From: an uncultured Atopobium sp. | GTDB lineage: Bacteria; Actinomycetota; Coriobacteriia; Coriobacteriales; Atopobiaceae | Assembly: GCA_946647055.1 (NCBI GenBank) | Contig: CAMPCT010000025.1 | Coordinates: 1-16,486, forward strand | Direction: 5' to 3' | Length of the DNA stretch: 16,486 nt | Part shown: positions 13,734 through 16,486 of the stretch, piece by piece | Layout: each line of letters begins with the position of its first letter | How positions within the stretch are numbered: the first letter of the stretch is position 1 | Program-made: the position numbers and the translations under genes | The notes under the pieces: generated by a model | What the model saw: only the letters and a program-made list of their open reading frames with translations | What the model was told of the DNA's origin: nothing | The model's database searches: none

Positions 13734-13807
13734 GGGGTGGGATGTCCGTGCCCGGATGATGGGCGGGGCGTATCCCTGCGTGAGGTGTTGCTGGGAAAGG
13801 AGTGCGT

Positions 13808-14467
13808 ATGGAAACGTTGGTGTCGAGGCGTGCGGCCCTGGCGGGTGCGTTCGCCACTGCCTTGGGGATGCTGCCGCTTGCGGGCTGCGTGCGACCTTCG
13901 AAGGAGGACGCCAGCACCGAGGAGTACGAGTTCGACGACGTGACGGCCATCGAGCTCGAGCTGGGTGCCGGCGAGGTGATCGTCCGCAGGGACGACCGCC
14001 TTGCCGTCACGGTCGAGCGCGTGAACTACCCGGAGGTCATCGTCGAGGAGGTCGACGGAACCCTGCGCATCTCCGAGGGGACAGATGACGCCAAGCTGCT
14101 CGAAGCATCCGTGTGCAAGGTGGACATCACCGTGCCCGAGGGCTGTGAGCTGGACAAGCTCGACCTAGAGGTCGATGCCGGGCGAATCCTGGTCTCGGAC
14201 GTGGCCGCACGCGAGGCCAGCCTCTCCTCCGAGGCGGGGGACGTCACGCTGGAGAGGGCCACGGTTGGTGACGCGACGCTCTTCGTCAGCGCCGGTGCGA
14301 TAACGGTGTCGGACTTCGCCGACGTGCAGGATGCCGCCATCTCACTTGAGGCCGAGGTGGGAGAGGTCCTGTTCCTCGGCGAGGACCAGGAGGGCTCGTA
14401 CCAGCAGACGGGCTCCGGCCCCTCGCTCACGGCGACGGTGGAGGTCGGAAGCGTCGAGGTCTCCTAG
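13808..14467 (+). CDS. DUF4097-like beta-solenoid lipoprotein
   Basis: This 219-aa exported protein has the signal region VSRRAALAGAFATALGMLPLAGC, with a twin-arginine pair and a lipobox, as in the VanY-type protein at 9628. The mature part is a run of short beta strands in repeated pattern (DDVTAIELELGAGEVIV, LDLEVDAGRILVSDV, ASLSSEAGDVTLERA, DATLFVSAGAITVSDF), typical of DUF4097/adhesin-like beta-helix proteins of unknown function. The start is ATG 13808, since AAAGGAG (13796-13802) is five bases upstream; the in-frame GTG 13802 overlaps that site and is rejected. A small hairpin (14472-14484) follows the stop. It is divergent from the propeller lipoprotein and ends 24 nt from the converging 54-aa gene. 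Relatives often sit near envelope-stress regulators, which fits this window but does not prove a link. Confidence 0.85.
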   Translation: METLVSRRAALAGAFATALGMLPLAGCVRPSKEDASTEEYEFDDVTAIELELGAGEVIVRRDDRLAVTVERVNYPEVIVEEVDGTLRISEGTDDAKLLEASVCKVDITVPEGCELDKLDLEVDAGRILVSDVAAREASLSSEAGDVTLERATVGDATLFVSAGAITVSDFADVQDAAISLEAEVGEVLFLGEDQEGSYQQTGSGPSLTATVEVGSVEVS

Positions 14468-14471
14468 TCGA

Positions 14472-14484
14472 GGGAGCGTCTCCC
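14472..14484. terminator. small hairpin between convergent genes
   Basis: GGGAG (14472-14476) pairs with CTCCC (14480-14484) around CGT. The stem is short and no T-tail follows. It lies in the 24-nt gap between stops of two converging genes and may slow readthrough. Confidence 0.25.
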
Positions 14485-14491
14485 CGTCGCG

Positions 14492-14656
14492 TCAGAGGAA
14501 GGGAATGCTGCCCGAGATGGTGACGTACAGCGCCAGCATGTAGAGGAGCATGACGCACACGAGGCTGACCAGGATGGGGATGGCTCGTGCGGCAATGAGA
14601 CCCACGAACTCGCGCAGGAAGGCGTTGGGCCAGAAGTACAGCTCGTCCAAAGTCAT
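14492..14656 (-). CDS. 54-aa hydrophobic membrane peptide under the ECF-type promoter
   Basis: This small membrane protein is one I do not recognise from any family. It starts MTLDELYFWPNAFLREF, an amphipathic N-terminus, followed by one long hydrophobic stretch from about 18 to 54 (GLIAARAIPILVSLVCVMLL...), enough for one long or two short helices. It has no leader, no GG site and one cysteine. The start is ATG 14656, backed by a perfect AAGGAGG, and the ECF-type promoter at 14710-14738 lies 53 nt upstream, so it is almost certainly a real gene of the same regulon as the two GG-type Nif11 peptides. Small hydrophobic proteins co-regulated with bacteriocins are commonly immunity proteins; a leaderless peptide or a regulator of the export complex is also possible. 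Confidence 0.78.
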   Translation of the reverse strand: MTLDELYFWPNAFLREFVGLIAARAIPILVSLVCVMLLYMLALYVTISGSIPFL

Positions 14657-14709
14657 GATGGCCTCCTTCGTCCGTTCCCCCAGGGGCTCCCGTTCTCTCC
14701 CTGCACCTT

Positions 14710-14738
14710 TTATACGTAGTGACGCGCGACCTCGTCCC
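14710..14738 (-). promoter_or_regulatory. ECF-type promoter of the 54-aa peptide gene
   Basis: On the minus strand GGGACG (14738-14733), a 16-nt spacer and CGTATAA (14716-14710) match the sites at 710, 830 and 11131 exactly in spacing. The match of both boxes in front of an otherwise unremarkable short ORF is what convinced me that this ORF is a gene. Confidence 0.73.
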
Positions 14739-14768
14739 ATGCGGCCTGTGAAACGGTCGATACGCCTT

Positions 14769-14777
14769 TGCTACACT
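14769..14777 (+). promoter_or_regulatory. extended -10 promoter of the flavoprotein gene
   Basis: TGC-TACACT (14769-14777) fits an extended -10 element. A weak -35-like TGAAAC (14749-14754) is 17 nt before the hexamer. It points away from the ECF-type site at 14710-14738 and lies 33 nt before the ATG at 14811. Confidence 0.5.
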
Positions 14778-14810
14778 GGCAGCTGAAAGGTTTCGGAAGG
14801 GGAGTGGGCC

Positions 14811-16181
14811 ATGAACATCCTCGTCGTCAACGGATCGCCCTCGGGAGACGACAGCATCACCCTGCAGACCATGCTCTACCTCCAGAGGCTCCATCCCGAC
14901 CACAGCTATGCCCAGCTCAACGTGGGCAGGCGCGTGCGTGCCCTGGAGCGGGACTTCTCGGAGGCGCGCTCGGCGCTCGAGGTGGCGGACCTCATCGTCT
15001 TTTGCTATCCCGTGTACACCTTCCTGGTGCCTGCGCAGCTGCATCGCTTCGTCGAACTTGTCAAGGAGCGTGGCGTGGACGTCGCGGGCACGTATGCCAC
15101 GCAGGTCACGACCTCAAAGCACTTCTACGACACCACCGCCCATGAGTTCATCCGCCAGAACTGCGCCGACCTGGGCCTTCGCTACGTCGAGGGGCTCTCG
15201 GCTGACATGGAGGACCTCCTCTCCAAGCGCGGGCAGGACGAGGCCCGGGCCTTCTTCGCGCATGTGCTCTGGGCGGTCGAGCAGGGCCTTGCGGACGAGC
15301 GTGTGGAGCCCGTGGCAAACAAGCCACTGGTAGAGGCTACCGTGCCCAGCGAGGCACCGTCCAAGGACGATGCGCATCGCGTCGCCATCGTGTGCGACCT
15401 GACGGAGGATGACGGCCCCCTCGCGCGCATGGTCGAGCGCTTCCAGGCGCGCTGCCCCTATCCCACCACCGTGGTGAACCTGCATGACTTCGCCTTTGCC
15501 GGAGGCTGCCTGGGCTGCTTCCGCTGCGCTGCCGACGGGACCTGCGTGTACAAGGATGGCTTTGCGGACCTCCTGCGCGACGGCATCCAGACGTGCGACG
15601 CGACGGTCTATGCCTTCACCATTCGCGACCACTCCATGGGCTATCGCTTCAAGCTCTTCGATGATCGTCAGTTCTGCAACGGGCACCGCACGGTCACCAT
15701 GGGCAAGCCCGTGGGCTACCTGGTCGACGGGCACCTGTCCGCCGAGCCCAACCTTCGGCAGCTCATCGAGGCGCGTGCCCAGGTGGGCGGCAACCATCTG
15801 GCGGGCGTGGCCACCAACGAGGTGGCCCCCGACGCCGAGATCGACCGCATGGCCGCCGAGCTTGCCTACGCCATCGCAAACGACTACCAACAGCCTGCCA
15901 ACTTCTATGGCGTGGGCGGCCTCAAGATCTTCCGCGACCTCATCTATCGGATGCAGGGCCTCATGCGCGAGGACCACCGCTTCTACAAGGAGCACGGCTT
16001 CTACGACGACTTCCCGCAGCGGCATCGTGGCACCATCGCGGCCATGTACCTCGTAGGTGGCCTCATGCGCAACAAGCGCCTGGCAAAGAGGGCTGGGAGC
16101 AACATGACGAGTGGTATGCTCATGCCCTACAAGCAGGTGCTCAAACGCGCTGAGAAGGAGTGTCGCGCGCAGAAGGCGTAA
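14811..16181 (+). CDS. tandem flavodoxin-fold NAD(P)H oxidoreductase with iron-sulfur motif
   Basis: This is a 456-aa cytosolic flavoprotein. Residues 1-190 are one NADPH-dependent FMN reductase/flavodoxin-like domain (MNILVVNGSPSGDDS as FMN phosphate loop; FCYPVYTFLVPAQLHRFVE). A second domain begins at about 192 (HRVAIVCDLTEDDG) and contains GGCLGCFRCAADGTC, a CX2CX2CX5C pattern like the 4Fe-4S site of iron-sulfur flavoproteins. A C-terminal helical tail rich in Lys/Arg and His follows. The first domain lacks the cysteine cluster, so the protein looks like a fusion of a plain and an iron-sulfur version. The start is ATG 14811 with GGAAGGGGAG upstream. It is followed 10 nt later by the membrane protease gene. 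Electron donor and acceptor are unknown; no link to the peptide system is visible other than position. Confidence 0.88.
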   Translation: MNILVVNGSPSGDDSITLQTMLYLQRLHPDHSYAQLNVGRRVRALERDFSEARSALEVADLIVFCYPVYTFLVPAQLHRFVELVKERGVDVAGTYATQVTTSKHFYDTTAHEFIRQNCADLGLRYVEGLSADMEDLLSKRGQDEARAFFAHVLWAVEQGLADERVEPVANKPLVEATVPSEAPSKDDAHRVAIVCDLTEDDGPLARMVERFQARCPYPTTVVNLHDFAFAGGCLGCFRCAADGTCVYKDGFADLLRDGIQTCDATVYAFTIRDHSMGYRFKLFDDRQFCNGHRTVTMGKPVGYLVDGHLSAEPNLRQLIEARAQVGGNHLAGVATNEVAPDAEIDRMAAELAYAIANDYQQPANFYGVGGLKIFRDLIYRMQGLMREDHRFYKEHGFYDDFPQRHRGTIAAMYLVGGLMRNKRLAKRAGSNMTSGMLMPYKQVLKRAEKECRAQKA

Positions 16182-16191
16182 GGAGGCTCAC

Positions 16192-16486
16192 ATGGCGTTG
16201 CTGGTCGGGGCATTCCTCATCAGCCTGATTCCTTCGGTCGCGCTCTACCTCTGGCTCAAGGACCACATGAACGGGGGAGACCCGTACAAGCGTGGTTGCA
16301 GGAGGGCCCTTGCCTATGGTGCGCTTGCGGCGGGTCCCGTCCTTCTGGTCACCTTTGCCCTGCGCCTGGTCTGGGGCCTTGCGGGGCTTGGGGATGCCAA
16401 TCCCATAGTGGACGCCGCCTACAAGGACATCGTCTCGATCGCCCTCTCGGAGGAGCTCTGCAAGTACCTCATGTTCAGGAGGGTGC
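16192..16486 (+). CDS. PrsW-type intramembrane metalloprotease, 5' part
   Basis: The gene runs off the right end; 98 complete codons are visible. The start is ATG 16192, with a perfect AAGGAGG (16180-16186) that begins within the previous stop region. There are hydrophobic segments at about 2-22 and 40-62, then SIALSEELCKYLMF, whose EExxK motif is one of the conserved active-site motifs of PrsW-family proteases (related to CPBP/CAAX). In Bacillus, PrsW cuts the anti-sigma factor RsiW to release an ECF sigma factor. That is suggestive in a window with an ECF gene, but here it is coupled to the flavoprotein and no typical anti-sigma is present. The later catalytic motifs lie outside the window, so activity cannot be judged. 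Confidence 0.8.
   Translation, partial: MALLVGAFLISLIPSVALYLWLKDHMNGGDPYKRGCRRALAYGALAAGPVLLVTFALRLVWGLAGLGDANPIVDAAYKDIVSIALSEELCKYLMFRRV

Noticed and set aside
13741..13776. CGTATCC at 13769-13775 as a fifth ECF-type -10
   Set aside because: Only CGTAT matches, and no GRGACG lies 16 nt upstream; the nearest GGGATG is 24 nt away.
1..16486. CRISPR array, insertion sequence or restriction system
   Set aside because: No regularly spaced repeats, no transposase or nuclease motifs in any open frame, and no long terminal inverted repeats were seen.

Overview
The window is GC-rich, densely coded DNA. The codon use, the SARP-type response regulator and the gene content point to an actinobacterium. 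A gut- or mouth-type member of Coriobacteriia (Olsenella/Atopobium-like) is my best guess, but no marker gene here proves it. Nearly all of the window looks like one peptide-export and regulation island.

Left end (1-900): tRNA-Pro(CGG) with its own terminator, then about 230 nt of non-coding DNA with two strong hairpins. Next, on the minus strand, is a Nif11-type precursor peptide whose core looks like a four-cysteine zinc knuckle. A divergent promoter region follows.

Central plus-strand block (902-10689): a 78-aa protein, a LytS-type histidine kinase, a response regulator with a SARP-like DNA-binding domain, an ECF sigma factor, an unusually short NHLM-type membrane fusion protein, the C39-peptidase ABC exporter and its partner ABC protein (the NHLM bacteriocin transporter pair), a STAS anti-sigma antagonist, an RsbW-like HATPase, and a VanY-type peptidase lipoprotein. 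The block ends at a strong bidirectional terminator. No LanM, YcaO, radical-SAM or other peptide-modifying enzyme is visible.

Right part (10804-14656): a second GG-type Nif11 peptide, a leader-only Nif11 protein, a membrane-anchored HAD phosphatase, a propeller-like lipoprotein, a DUF4097-like lipoprotein, and a 54-aa hydrophobic peptide. The window ends with a tandem-flavodoxin iron-sulfur oxidoreductase and the start of a PrsW-type membrane protease.

The main new observation is a promoter signature, G(A/G)GACG-N16-CGTATAA, found four times with identical spacing. It stands in front of the 78-aa/kinase operon, both GG-type Nif11 peptides and the 54-aa membrane peptide. It has the form of an ECF sigma promoter, and the single ECF gene in the window is the obvious reader. 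In front of that sigma gene is a 7-bp direct repeat with an 11-bp period just upstream of a -10-like hexamer, which is the layout of SARP operators. The inferred circuit is kinase -> SARP-type regulator -> ECF sigma -> precursor peptides, membrane peptide and the kinase operon itself (positive feedback), with export through the NHLM transporter. The STAS/HATPase pair may add a partner-switch layer. The promoter motif and gene order are read directly from sequence. The circuit is inference.
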